Source: Gavia stellata (Eukaryota; Chordata; Aves; Gaviiformes; Gaviidae). Taken from it: a stretch of DNA of 64,000 bases. This document shows, piece after piece, positions 1 to 12,548 of this stretch. The stretch's first letter is position 1; each line of letters begins with the position of its first letter. The DNA lies in assembly GCF_030936135.1 (NCBI RefSeq), contig NC_082605.1:18558261-18622260 (forward strand). The letters run 5' to 3'. The position numbers were made by a program, and so were the translations under genes. Under the pieces are notes generated by a model that saw nothing but the letters and a program-made list of their open reading frames with translations, was not told where the DNA came from and did not search any database.

Positions 1-1777
1 AAAGGCAGAGAAAGGGTGCTTGTTCATGCAAATAAGCACTGTTGGTTTTGCTTACAGAGGTATGCAGTTCACCTTAATGATCTCATGTAACATGGAGGCC
101 TTGAATTTTTCCTTTCCCTATTCTGTTTCTAGACTTTCCAGTGCCCTCCTCCCCCTGAAAGCTGTCTCGCAGGTAGGGTTACTCATGAAAGTTAGGGGTG
201 CTCATTACCTCCGGTCTTCGCAGGGCTCACAGGCTGGTAATGCGCTGTCGGTAGCAATTGCTCCTGTGAATGTTGAATGCCTGCAACACGAGCTAGGTCT
301 CTGCCTGACAGCGAGGGATGAGGGGAGCAATCTGAAATGTTCAAAGATGCAGAAGTCTTACATGCATTTCTCAGGGAATAATACCTGTTGGGTTTTTTTT
401 TAATATCTCCATCCCTGTCTTCAGTGAGGAAAAGCAAGATGCTTCTACATTCAGAAGAGCAAACTTTTGGTCCTGGGAAGATGCATGGCATGATGATGAC
501 AGCAGTGGTTATGAATAAGGTTCTTGGTAGGGAGAACCATGAAAACGGAAGGAGGCTCTTCCTTGGTCCGGCTGAGGTTTCTGAAAGATGATTTCATGAC
601 CTCTCCAGTGCCAAGACCAGCCGACAGAACAAGTCATGCTTACGCTTTATGCAGACCATATACCACCGATTTTTTTCTCTGAAACACTGTCAAAATCTTT
701 CACTGGTAAGATGGAGGTGCGTGAATAACGTATTTTACCAATACCGATACTTCGTGTCTAGAGCAAAATATAGATACCTTTTAAAGCAAACCCTCCAAAG
801 ATGTATTAAACACCTGCTCTTAATCCTTGCTTGACCTTTGGCTCAGGCCTGCACTGAATAGCCACTGATTCCGCTTTTAAACACAATATCGAATATTTTA
901 AAAAAATTTAGTCCTCCACCAAATGAAAAAATCTCTTCCTCTTAAAAACCGGGATATTTATTCTCCTGTTCTTGTGTGAACATGTAGCTGCTTCTTCCCA
1001 TGTCCTCACTTCTGGCCAGCTGCAGTTCACTTTCTCTGCTGAAATGGGGTGGAAGAGTGGCTCTTCAGTGAGATGTTTTTAAGCAGTGGTTTGCAAGCCC
1101 ACTGCTGGAAGCTCATCTTCCTCCCACCACCGTGCGTGTCCTGTGGAGCCCTGCGTCCTCTTTCACAGCTTAGCTGTGGCTGCATGGCTGCTAATCTCAT
1201 CTTCTTGCCCGCCTAAGGGCTAAACCATTTGACCTGTGACCTTCAGCTGATTTGAAACCTCCATCAATCCTTCTGAAAAGTTTTACTAGAATCAGGGCTT
1301 CCAAATGACCCTTTGCATAGCTCCTAAAAGGAAAAAAAGAAAACAACCCACTCAAAAAACCCGAGCCCTGTGCTGTTTTCTGTTGTTTTAGCAGAAACCA
1401 AACATAACTCATAAAAACACAGGCAGGAAAAATAGAGCACGCTGGTTGCCAGAAAAACAAATCGTAACAGAACATAGAGGGGCCTCTCGCAGGGAGGAGG
1501 CAGGGAAGAAACACCTGTGATTTCCATTGAAAATCCCCTGATATCTACATTCCCCTCCCCGTTCTGCTCCAATAAAAGCTCTTGTGTGCTCTATCTCTGA
1601 CCCCAGGGCAAGGTCTCCATGTGAAGAGGTCCCTCCTTGTTGGGCCGCTTGGACGCAGCCCCAAGCACTGGACCAGTGAATCACAGCCGCAGCTGAGGAG
1701 CACAGAGCGTGCCTGCCAATTGTCCTCATGTCATTGCTATGGTTATCTTAAAGTGCTCTGCAGATGTTTGCCTGCTT

Positions 1778-1830
1778 AAAAAACAAAAGAAAAGAAAAAA
1801 GAAGCAAAGAGAGAGGAAGATAAAAACAAA
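1778..1830 (+). repeat. Purine-rich tract
   Basis: About 50 bp almost free of pyrimidines (A/G with a few C and one T). Confidence 0.7.
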
Positions 1831-4800
1831 GCTTTAAATTTCCCACCCCCCACCGCGACTGTTATACCACAACTGCTAAAAACCTTGGACGAAGGCAGAG
1901 CTGTTGTTGCCGATTGGGTTTTGGACTGTGATGGTCCCTAGAGGTTCTGGTGGAGGGAAGATGCCCAGATGGCCCTGTCATGCCTGCAGGGACATGCCGA
2001 GCACATCCAGTGACAAGTGAGCAAAGAGCAGGGACGATGCCCAGGACATGTGCACAGCACTTGGATGGGCTCGCTTCTGCTTTGACCCTGCCCAGAGCAG
2101 AGGGACATTCACAGGAGCTTTGTTCAGCCCTGCGATATCCCCCCTAGCTGATAAATATTTCTGCATATAATTTTCCTGAAACTCCTTTATTACAGTGTGA
2201 ACTTTCAGCATTGAAATCAGTTAGGCAGCTGAAATAGGTACCTCTGCACCACATCACGGGCACAAATCCTCCTGGAAGTTCTCAAAAATCAAGCTTCAGG
2301 ATTAGGAAGTGTAACTGCACCAGAATGGCTCCTCACTGGATAGCTAATGCAGCTGCACTGCTTCCAGGACACCTCTTAGGACTGTCGTGCAGCGTAGACA
2401 TGCCCGTTGGGGTAATCACACCACTGAGCTTTAGCACACAACTCAAATATCCAGTTTCCAGCATTGAGTCACGTAACCCCACCTGCAGGTGCTTTTGCAA
2501 ACACCATCTCTTAGTTGCCTGGTAATGTCTCACGTTAGTGACTATCCTTCCCCAAATGCTCCTTGACCAAAACGCACAGGGGCAGTGGGACTTGGAGAAG
2601 AGATCTGAGACTTCACATGGACCTGAATGTGGCGTTTAAATATTTGTTGTGGTTGTTTTACGACTTTTTTAGACTTGGTGTTTATAGGAGGCAGGAAGAT
2701 AAATGATGGGAGAGATAAGCAGTGTGGATGTAATTTGGATGAACAGGTGGACATATCAAACAAGCCCTTAAGGAACTGCTTCATGTTACAACTGCTGCAG
2801 CACTTGCAAGGGTATGTCCGAATGCCACGCAGGGATGTTACGAGAGTGTTGAGCTCTCCTGGAATCAACACGAGATTTTTTCCATCAGCTTACGTGAGCC
2901 CTGAATCATGTTACAAATGAGTGTGCACGTCCTCATCAGCAGCACCAGCACACTGGGCTTGGGATTGTTACAACAGGACATGATCCACTGGCCGTACGGT
3001 GAAGAGGCTGTCCCTAAACCACACAGAAAGAGAAGCAGCCTGGGGACAAAGCTCCTTCTGTTATTTCATGGGTGGTAGGTTCAAGGGCACAGTGTTTTCA
3101 AGAACATTTTGTGAGGCTGGGGTAGCTAAATGTAGTTTCAAAATAATACAATTTCCTTTGCAAAATGGGGTGAAAAATCCTTATTAGGAAAGCAGAGCCC
3201 AACTCAGAGTTGAATAGAAAACAGTCTTGCTATAAAAAGCATCATTGCTTCTCTCTGGAACATAAGCCCATGCACATAAAGAGCTCAATTCAGCAACACA
3301 TGCTGACCTGGGGTCTCCAAATTGTTTGCCTTGCTGTAGGACAGGAAGAGAGGCATGGCTTGAAACTATTTGACAAGCCCTTTCTTTGGAGCTGCCTGAT
3401 TTACCTTCCAAAGGGCAAAAGAGGGAGCTCATGCTACAACAAGAAGACAAACTATACCATAGATAAGACTTTCTTCTTAGGACAAGGAAGAGCCCAAGAG
3501 CTCTGGCACCTGAAACTTCCCTCATCTGGTCAGAGCTACCTGAGCATCTCCACAGCTGAGGGGGGTTTCCATTGAAACAAATTTCTTTCAACAACCAAGG
3601 CTGTATGAAAAAATGCCAATTTTATTAGAAGTTCTTGATTTGGGGTAGTCTTTGAAGTTTACCAACCCATTGAAGAAGCTCACTAGTATTTGTATTTCCT
3701 CCTTTCCTCATCTTATCCTTCTCCCCCTACATGAAAAACATCAACAAACACCAACCCAGCTGACAGAAAGAAATGGGCTTCAGGCAAGAGGAGAAATCAG
3801 GAAACAATTTGGGAAGTACTTCAGTAAACATTGGCTAAAACACTGAGGAAGTGGGTTTCTTTGCATCTTGGAGTGGAGGAAGTCTCTCTGATACACTGTA
3901 TTAAATGAGTTCCCATTTTTTGCACACGCCGTATTTTTCCCCCATTTTAATTGGAGCTGTGGCTTTGCAAACAGGTGTCAGGCATGTGTTGAGCTGGTCT
4001 TTTGCCCCTGATGTTTGAATGCCCGATGTGCAGTGCCTGGCCGTGCTCTCTCCCAGGTATCGCACAGCCTCACCTGTGGCACAGGGATGTGCTGGGGGAC
4101 CTCTCCTGGGTGGCATTGCAACCAGGGTATTCGTCCCATTTCCAAATCCACTCCTAATTTCTTTTGGGGGTTTTGCTCAGTGCTACAGGTTGTGACATCT
4201 TCAGGCTGTGTCCAAGACAGACCAGATTAAAAATGAACCTGTATAGATTTAAAAAGAGGAAAAGAACTTGAATCAACAACAAAAAATGCAGGTCCTGGTA
4301 GTATTCTTGGTAAATGATGACCACTGTGTGGTCAGTGCAATACTTGTGCTGCCTTGGAGTCAGACAGCACAGCCTGTCTCTGAAGCTTGCAGAGACGTGG
4401 TGCGGCCAGAGCTCCCCAGCTCGTGCTTCTGCATTCGAGCTAATGTTACCACCAGCTAGTCATTTCGGTTTGGTTCTCCACCTGAGGAGATCACTGTCTA
4501 AAGAGGGATAAAAGGTTCCTTTCTTCTGGGTAACATCTGAAATCACAGCCTGGGCTTTGGTAACAGGATACTGGTGGCTTCAGTTCTTCCAATAAGGGGG
4601 AATGCTTCTTTTCCTTGTTGTTGTTAATCCTGGGAGTGGGGATCAGTTGCAGTGCAGGTGTCTGATTTTCATTAAAATTGCAAATTGGGCTGGATGCTTG
4701 ATCAGATAACAAAGACATCATTGAAACCATGTGTCTTCCTTCAGCAGCAGAACAGGGGACAAGACAAAGAATTTCCCAGTGTGTGTCCACTTGTGCATAT

Positions 4801-5015
4801 TTACTGCAGAGAGCAAGTCTTAATACTTTGGTCATGGGTGAATAAATAGCTTCTGAGAAATGCCAGCCCTATCAAACTTGCTGCAGCTTTGGAACAGCTT
4901 TTGAGTTGAATAGGAGAACTACAGTATTAGCCCTTTGGGGAAAATACAGGCTGTTCTCAAAGGAAATCAATTAACTGTAGCATCTCTTTGGTCCCAATTT
5001 GGCGGATCTTCCCTT

Positions 5016-5075
5016 TTTATCAAAGCACTTAAGTGTTTTCTTAGCTTTAAGCATGAGCTTAAGTGCTTTCATGAA
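5016..5075 (+). other. 60-nt imperfect hairpin (pre-miRNA-like or palindromic repeat remnant)
   Basis: A perfect 12-bp inverted repeat, AAAGCACTTAAG at 5022-5033 and CTTAAGTGCTTT at 5058-5069. It extends outward past one C/C mismatch by five more pairs (one G-U) and inward through three mismatches to a small loop at about 5044-5047. Similar AAGCACTTAAG palindromes are, as I recall, found in interspersed repeats of sauropsid genomes, so a decayed repeat copy is the default reading. Confidence 0.6.
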
Positions 5076-8000
5076 CAAGGATGGACTTTCACACATGCTG
5101 CTGTCCTCTCCAGAATCAAGACCATGCCTTTTTTACTATGGGAAAGAGAACAAGTCAGACAGAGAGGTCTAACCAGTTGTTCTGTTTGGAAATCATATGC
5201 AAAAAGCTCACAAAGGGTAGGAAAGAGTGGGGGTTGATGGCATATACATGATGCTTGGAAAGGAAGTTCCTCATACAACGTCCTCTTGGCAGCTAAACAA
5301 AATGATTTTGAAGCAAAGAAACACACAAACTTTGCCTTTTCCTAAGATAGCACCTTCTGACAGATATTACTGTATTTATGTGTCTTAATTATGTCTTTTT
5401 TTAAATCGTTGTCCTCTCCTCCTCTTCTTTGTATAGAAATACCTATGAACTTCCCTTAGTAATGATGAAGGGAGCAGCTAAACAAAGTTTCATCCGACCC
5501 AAACTATTAGCTAGCAGGTATCTAGGATAGGTTCATCTTAATCCTTTAAACACTCCAGAAACCATGATCAATGAGAAAGGTGTTGAGCCGTGCCTACACA
5601 TAGATGTGCATTTCAGTATAAACTCTGTGAGACAGGGAGTTTTCAGCTGTGATTTGTTTAGCTGGTGTTTGCAGAGCTTTTGGAGACGATGTATTTAAAA
5701 TGGTGCATGTTAAGTGGGTGCTCAGCATTAGAGGAAGCCTGAATGATCTTATCTTGGCCGTCAGTAGGGTTGGATGCAGCCACAACATAATCCTTACCCA
5801 TTTAGGGGTGAAAGAAACTATGTTCCTGGTGCATCGGAGCAAGGATTGCCCATGTTAAAAATGTCTTATTTGGAGGCTCTTTACCAAGTCTGCTCTGCTC
5901 CATGATCAATGTTGAAGGAGGAATTCCTCAGGGAGTTTAGACAGGTCGTAGCTTGGGAGGGAAAATAATTCTTGACTTTTACAACAAGACAGTAATGAGA
6001 AGTTCATCGTGCTTTGCACACACAGTGAGCAACTCAACTTTTAAGTATAATTTGTTGTCCTGGTGCCCTTGAGTAAAACATTCCCAGCCATGGCTGTCTG
6101 CAGCACAAGTCCCACCTCACCTGTGAGGCAGCTTGGTTTGCTTGGATGAAGGACACGATACGGACCGTGCTTGCCCCTGTGGATCTGGTCATGGGAACAA
6201 AGTTGTGCACGGGCAGGTAGCTGTGATGTGCTGAGTCAGCTGTGCCTTGGGACACCCTGGGTGCACACTCTGAATTCTGGTAAAATGGGCAAATTCAGAT
6301 AAACTGCAACTCTGAGAAAGAGCTGAACTTCTCACCCCCAAAATGCTGTGAAAAGCCTATGAAAAACTGTGAAACATTTTGTTTTACAAGGAGCCAGCAT
6401 TATTTAAATATTACAGAAATATGCAAGGAATTTCTTTGGGACTAGGACACACAATATAGACATACAAACGGATTGTTCTGACAGCTTCCCATGCAATAAG
6501 CGCTCCGCATTTACTGTTCACTTTCATCCCTTGGTAAATGCGAGGTAATTTGAAGATATTTTCATTCCTCTCAGAGCATCACTTGGGATATCTGTAGAAT
6601 CACTCAGCGTCATGATTCCAAGAAATCTGCCAGGATTATGTTCTGAAGTTTGCTTTGGATAAAAAAGGCCTCAAAAGGTCATAGATTATCCCAGGACATA
6701 TCAAAACATGCATTAAAAATTTCCATGTTCTTCAACTCGTGGTAAAAGTCAGCCACGTTCACTCAGTTTTGTTCGAGTTTAAACTCGAGGGACCTTATCT
6801 CTGCTTGCCAGTGTGTCAGTGCTTTGAGAGAAGAGGTGGAAACTGCTCGCTGGACTCTGCCTGTGTCCCGTCAGGGGGGAAGCGAGTGCCGGCCAGGCAT
6901 GGGGAGCCTTTGGACAATAAAGCATGGGAAACTGCTGGCCCAGAATAGGACTATGTAGAGTTACAGTGTTAATTAGTGCAGAGGAGCAGCTATTTGGGCA
7001 TCATTTGTAATCTTCTCTTACGGCAGTGGGAATCTGGCAGGAAATTGCTTCGTGCGTGGATAAGTCAGACGTGCCGTGAGCCCCAGTCCAGGAGAGCAGG
7101 TGGTTTTCAAGGACAGCAGTCATCCAGAAGCTGAGCTTTGGGAAGCAGCTGTTATCAACAGTGTGGGGAAAACGCGGTTTGCTCCAGCTCCACTTTGCGT
7201 ATCGCCTAAAGGGATGAACATTGCAGCAGAGCCAATATCACCATCCTTGCGTTTTGCTTTAACTTAATGGGATTTCCAGCTGATCATTGAAGGACATTAC
7301 TGGTTTCCTTGCTGCCACCTCCTCTTACTAGCTCTTATATTGGCAATAACCTCTTTTCACCAGTAAGGTGAAGGTGATGCACGGTGGCATACCGTGGCAT
7401 GAAGACACTCCTGTTGTGCCTACCGAGTTGGTGTCAGAGAGTGCTGGCATAGAAATAGATATCGCAGCACGTTGTGTGCTGATCACTCACTTAATTGCAT
7501 CTGTAAACCCTGTCCACCTCTCTGTTCAGACAAGTTGTTAGACGATCATTTCTAATCACAGAAGAATGGTGTAGAGAGGAAGATGAAATCGTCCCTGGGC
7601 AGGAGGTTACAACAGCGACAAGATCAGTCAAAGCCCCTTGGCCAAAACTATCTAATAAAGAGAAGTGGTCCAGAATGCCAACATCAGTGACCCTGAGACT
7701 GTTTTGGTTTTTTAACAGCTTAAATAATCTTATTTGGCAACTCCGCTTTAAACAAAAGCAGGGTTTTCATGGCCATCCTCAATGCTTTCGCCTGTGCTAC
7801 AGTGGCAAGCCATGTTTCAGAGGGTCAGTAATGGAAAACAGATGTTTAAATGTGTACAACAAGAAGCAAAAAAGCAAATACTGCAAGCACAAAGTCTGAC
7901 ATGAAAAGGAAGATATCTGAATTGTAATAATAAAAGACCCATGTTCATCAAACACAGGATTAGACAAACCGCTATTTTTTAATTGTTGTACATATCCGCT

Positions 8001-8526
8001 TTCGTGGCTAGAAAATCTCAGTCCTTGTAATATATCGGAATCAGAACCTTATTTTAGCATAGCCTGCTCCTAGTTCATACAGGGATAAACTACTGCACAA
8101 GTAGTGTTGCAGGAAAGTGCTATGCTGCCAAAAAGACAATACAAGTTTAATTATTTGCCCAGCACACTGCTGCCAGGCTATGAAAAATGCTTCTATGTAT
8201 TCTTTTAATTAAGAAGAGACACTTGTACTGAGTAATGAAGAGACCTACTTTGAAATCAGAGAGATTCCGATATTTCAAAATTAGTTTTCATTCCAAGTTG
8301 TATTTCTAAAACGTGTCTATTCAGAAAGTTTTTTTGGTAGTGTCAAAATATTATGCAATTCAAATTATGTAACTCCTGCAATATTTAAGCCATTGATGAA
8401 CATTTAGAGATTATTACCATGAAAAAGAATCCAAGTGAATAACGATTCTTTCCCTTTAAACATCAATGCACCCTCCTGAAGTGCGGTATTTTGGACATGC
8501 TTCATTTTTGTACAGAAAACTAACTG

Positions 8527-8552
8527 TTTCTTTTTTCTTTTTTTTTTTTTTT
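8527..8552. repeat. T-rich run
   Basis: 26 bp of T with two C interruptions. It could be the complement of an old poly-A tail, but no element was recognised beside it. Confidence 0.8.
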
Positions 8553-11027
8553 ACACCAACAGTAGCAATGTCTATATGAGTTTCAGTTTTATTTCTCCTC
8601 ATCAAAGGAATTTGATGTGAAACATGAAAATAAGCGATTTCCTAAAATTGTTTTTATGGGATGCATATAAACATGCAGAACTACAGCAAGACGGTTAAAA
8701 GAAATATTGGAATCGCTCTATTTGAAATGATAAAGATCATCTTGTTCTTTTTCAGCCTGTCTCCCTGCTATTCTTGGATGAGGAATAAACGGTCTCAAAG
8801 TAAATGTTGCATTGAAATCCATTGAGAAAAAATTAAACTTTTATATTATTTACTGGGAAAAATGATGATTCTGTGAGCTGACGTTAAGGGACAGATTTTC
8901 AACATTATTCACCCATTGAAAATAGCTCCTATTGTTCCCAAGTTCAAAAGCCTCTCTGGTTATTGCAACTTTGTCCTAAATATGTAGCTGAACAGTTGGA
9001 CTCAGACTCCTCAAAATGCAGTTGCAAAAACATGTGACTCGCCCATGCAGTTACCGCCTGGCGCATGCAGGGATGCTGCTCGCACCCTCCAGTGATGCCG
9101 TAGACACTGGATTTGTACTTGCATTTAACAGGACCATGGTTTTGGCTGCAGCAAGAGCACAGAGAGGTTATATGAACCCTCTTTTCTTCCCCAAAAGCTG
9201 GACCTTGGCATTTTACCCTACTTCTGATGAGTGTATCAAAACAAATGTAGCTGCTTTGTCAGATTAGCCAGTAGTAGACATATTTGTTGCTTTGAGGCTT
9301 ATCAGGAGACTAAAGGTTGAGTGATGCTCTGTAGCTTGGGCACTGAGTCTTCCTGCTCGGTCTTGTTGGAGGGGTCCTACCCTCCAGACCACGTCTTATC
9401 TCCATGCTCCATGTCGGCGTAGGTCAGGCAACAGGGTATTGCCACGGGGAAGCTGCTGTGGGATTGCAGCCTTTATTGAGGCAGCACAAGCTGTGATCAC
9501 CCAAGAGGCTGTGTCCCCAAACAGGAGCAAACCCGCTCCCCGGCGTAGGGCTGGGGGGCTGGAAGAGCCCCCGACCCACATCAAAGGATGTACGGGAGGC
9601 AGCGAGCGCCACAGATGTGGCCAGTGATTGTCAGACCCTGGTAAAATTTCACATGTGATTTCTCCATGAAACTGAAGTGAGATAAACAGGATTTGGTATG
9701 AATTTAAACATAACACTGGTTATATTATTTGGGAACAAAACAGTTGCATAACCCTGTGGAAAACAGCACAGCTGTTCACGCTGGACAGGCACGCCAAGAG
9801 CCGCGTCCTCCTCCCTGCCAGAGCTACGTGCCTGCAGTTAGGTTTCCTTTCCCGCTCCCACACGGTGACGCTCACTCCCTGTCCTGGGGGTCCCGGACAA
9901 ACGTGCCAGCACACTCCTCTCTGGTTTCAGAGGTCATCTACAAATAAATGCTTAAAAGACATGAACTGGATCCCCTCTGCTGCAGAGCCCCTGCTCGTTG
10001 AACTGAACCAGGGAGGCTGAGTCTGCGCTGCCTCTCGCCTCCCTTCTCGCTCTCGGCCTGCGATAAATGCACACAGCATGAAAATCCGATTTGCTGTGAG
10101 ATTAGGGGAGCATAATCTCATTAACGATGACAAGCTCCACTGGCCTGCTCTGCCGCTCACTACATATCCCCGCACAGCAAGCGGGGGCTTTGATTAACAG
10201 CTTGCTGCAAAGATAATGATCCTGCCAGCTATGCTGGCATTGCAGGGAGATGCACCCTGGCTGGAGCCTTAGGAGCTGGACATCAGCACAATCCCACAGG
10301 GAGCAATGGGAGTGGATCATGCTGGATCCAACCCAATGAATTGGTAGGTAGTGAGCACCCAGCATGGCCAGGGTATCGGGAGGGTACCGCACCCCTTTCG
10401 TGCCACCTCTGCTACGCCTGCCAACACCATGCTGCTCTTCCCGGAAGGTCTGAGTTATGCCTTCGCAATGTGGCATCAAAAATAACGTGGTTTTAGGGCT
10501 GTTGTGAAACACACAGCTTGTACGAGTTACAGCTACCTGAGCAGGGAATTCAGCACAGCAGGAGAGGCTTGGTAGGTTGAAGCCATCAGGGCTGGGGCTG
10601 CCAGGTCTACCTGTGTGTGATGGTTGATTTCGGACGAGATTTGGTCTGGTCCCCCGGACTCAATGTCCCCATAAATGGTAGTCCCTCTGAAGGACCGGTC
10701 ACTGGTTAGCCCCCATCCTGGGGGATGCTTATGGTCAGGTTTCCTCTGAATGGATGCCAGTTTGCATTCACCAAAGCCGCTCTGCAATGTGACAGCCCAC
10801 ATGGGAAGGAAGGGTGACTGGGGACAGTCCCAATCCCAGACTGACACTGTCAGACCTTTCCAGCTCACTTACCTCAAAGGGTTCTTTCTACCAGTAATGC
10901 TAGCTGGCACGCCTGCATCTCTGTGTGCAGAACACTTTCCAAAATATCCCATCGTGTTTTCCTATTATTTTCCTACCCTTTTATTTTTATGTGCTAAAAT
11001 TAAAATCTGGAAGGCAAATAGCTCTGA

Positions 11028-11067
11028 TTTGCATATGCAAAAGGAAGATTAATATGCTAATGATTAT
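11028..11067. promoter_or_regulatory. Candidate POU-factor site cluster
   Basis: TTTGCATATGCAAA at 11028-11041 is a perfect 14-bp palindrome of two overlapping octamer halves, and ATGCTAATGATTAT follows 13 bp later with octamer-like and homeodomain cores. The motif is compatible with POU dimers; function is inferred. Confidence 0.4.
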
Positions 11068-11297
11068 GTGCGAATGGTGCAGGCACTGATTCTTACAGGA
11101 AAATGCTTAGGAAGGAAAGCCAGGACCCAAACTGTGCGGCAGGTATTACAGGCAAACAGCTCTCTCAGTGACAACAAAAAGAGAAAGCTAATCCTGCAGG
11201 TTTTCTGGGAGTTCAGTTTTATTCACATTCCTTCCCTGGGCTTTAGATGGAAATCCTTTTTTAATTAAAAACTGCTCCCAGGCCCCCAGTGCAGTAG

Positions 11298-11396
11298 GTG
11301 CTGAGCTGGGCAGTGTTGGGCTGTGCTGGGCTGTGTGCTGTGCATCGTGCTGTGCGCTTGAGCAGCACTGTGCATCCCGCTGTGCACTGCGGTGCC
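11298..11396. repeat. Degenerate GCTGTGC minisatellite
   Basis: About ten loose copies of a 7-10 bp unit (GCTGTGC, GCTGGGCTGT, GCTGTGCATC) in about 100 bp. The reverse strand reads a matching His/Ser/Thr/Ala-rich frame which is only the repeat translated. Confidence 0.7.
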
Positions 11397-12530
11397 CATC
11401 CTATTTCCGTGAGTCCCACTCATCTCGCCTCGGGCGCCAGCCTCGTGCAGACATTTCAGGACAGGTTGTGGATCCCACCACACAGACGAGAAAAAAAACA
11501 AACAGGACAATTTCCAAGGTGAACATGCAATCCCCGAGCCGCCAAGGATGCCTCTGCGCGCTGCACGCAGCCACGGCATCTGCGGTCTGACGCTCTGCGT
11601 TATTTCTTCTCAGAAAAGTCGCTCAAATACTTCCCTGAAATGCAAAATATTTTGGAAGCTAAAGATAGTTCAGGCGGAAAGGCAGAGATCTAACGGACAC
11701 TGAGCAAATAAATACAACTTACGAAGAATTCTTAGTGAAAATAAAACCCTGGAGGAATGGAGCTCGTTATGGAAAACAGGAGGATAGGCTGGGATGGCCA
11801 CAGGCTACACCGATAATTGTTGGCTCCATCCACAGGATCCTTTTTGGTGCTGGGGAGCGTCCATAGTTTCTGTTAATACTACTGAAACACGCTGCAGGTG
11901 AAGGAAATCACAATACTGCCATGTTGCAATGTACCTGGTCTTGGTGTAACTTGTGAGCAACGCTGGTGGCTTCCACTGAGCAGTGTGCATGACCTGTGAT
12001 CTGCAGTAGTACCCTGAATAGGATGAACTGGAGTTTTGCCTTCAATTCCCTCCCAGTCAATCATTTTTGGCTGCACATGGAGCTCAAGTTTGTTTCACAG
12101 CCAAGACAAGACGTGGGGCACATCTTTTCCCAGGACATCCTCAGGGTCACTTTTTGGTCAGGTTGCTCCTAAAGCCTGGCCCAGCCCTTAAGAGTGTCGC
12201 TGCTGTTAAAGACACTCATACTATTGCTTTTCCCGACAGAACCAGCAGCCTTGAGGCACTGCCTTTGGGGGCTGAAATTCCTGGGCTTCGAGGGAGAACA
12301 CAGTGGGGAGAAAATGTACTCTACCCAGGGAATGCATTTCTCTTCAATATCTTTCCTGGCTTGCTCTGTCCTCTAGATTTCAGTGACTGCAAGCCCTAGG
12401 AAGAGGCACTGATGTCCTTTCTTTCTGCTTTATTGCTATTGAGTGAGGATGCAATAGAATCAGGTGGGATTCCAGGAAAAAAAAAATATCATTTGCAGAA
12501 ATTACCCTTCTTTTAAACATACAAGCTTTT

Positions 12531-12548
12531 GTGTGTGTATGTGTGTGT
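12531..12548. repeat. GT microsatellite, interrupted
   Basis: GTGTGTGTATGTGTGTGT, two runs of four GT units with one AT. Confidence 0.9.

Larger units (their letters stand above)
1..9400. other. Intergenic, no gene recognised
   Basis: Ordinary non-coding sequence. Frames are short, unrelated to families I know and occur equally on both strands. It contains a perfect POU octamer ATGCAAAT at 26-33, a purine-rich tract at 1778-1830, a hairpin at 5016-5075, a 16-bp palindrome at 6773-6788 and a T-run at 8527-8552. From about 7900 to 9000 it is notably AT-rich. Confidence 0.75.

Noticed and set aside
26..33. Perfect POU octamer ATGCAAAT at the window start
   Set aside because: An isolated 8-mer of this kind is expected several times in 64 kb on two strands.
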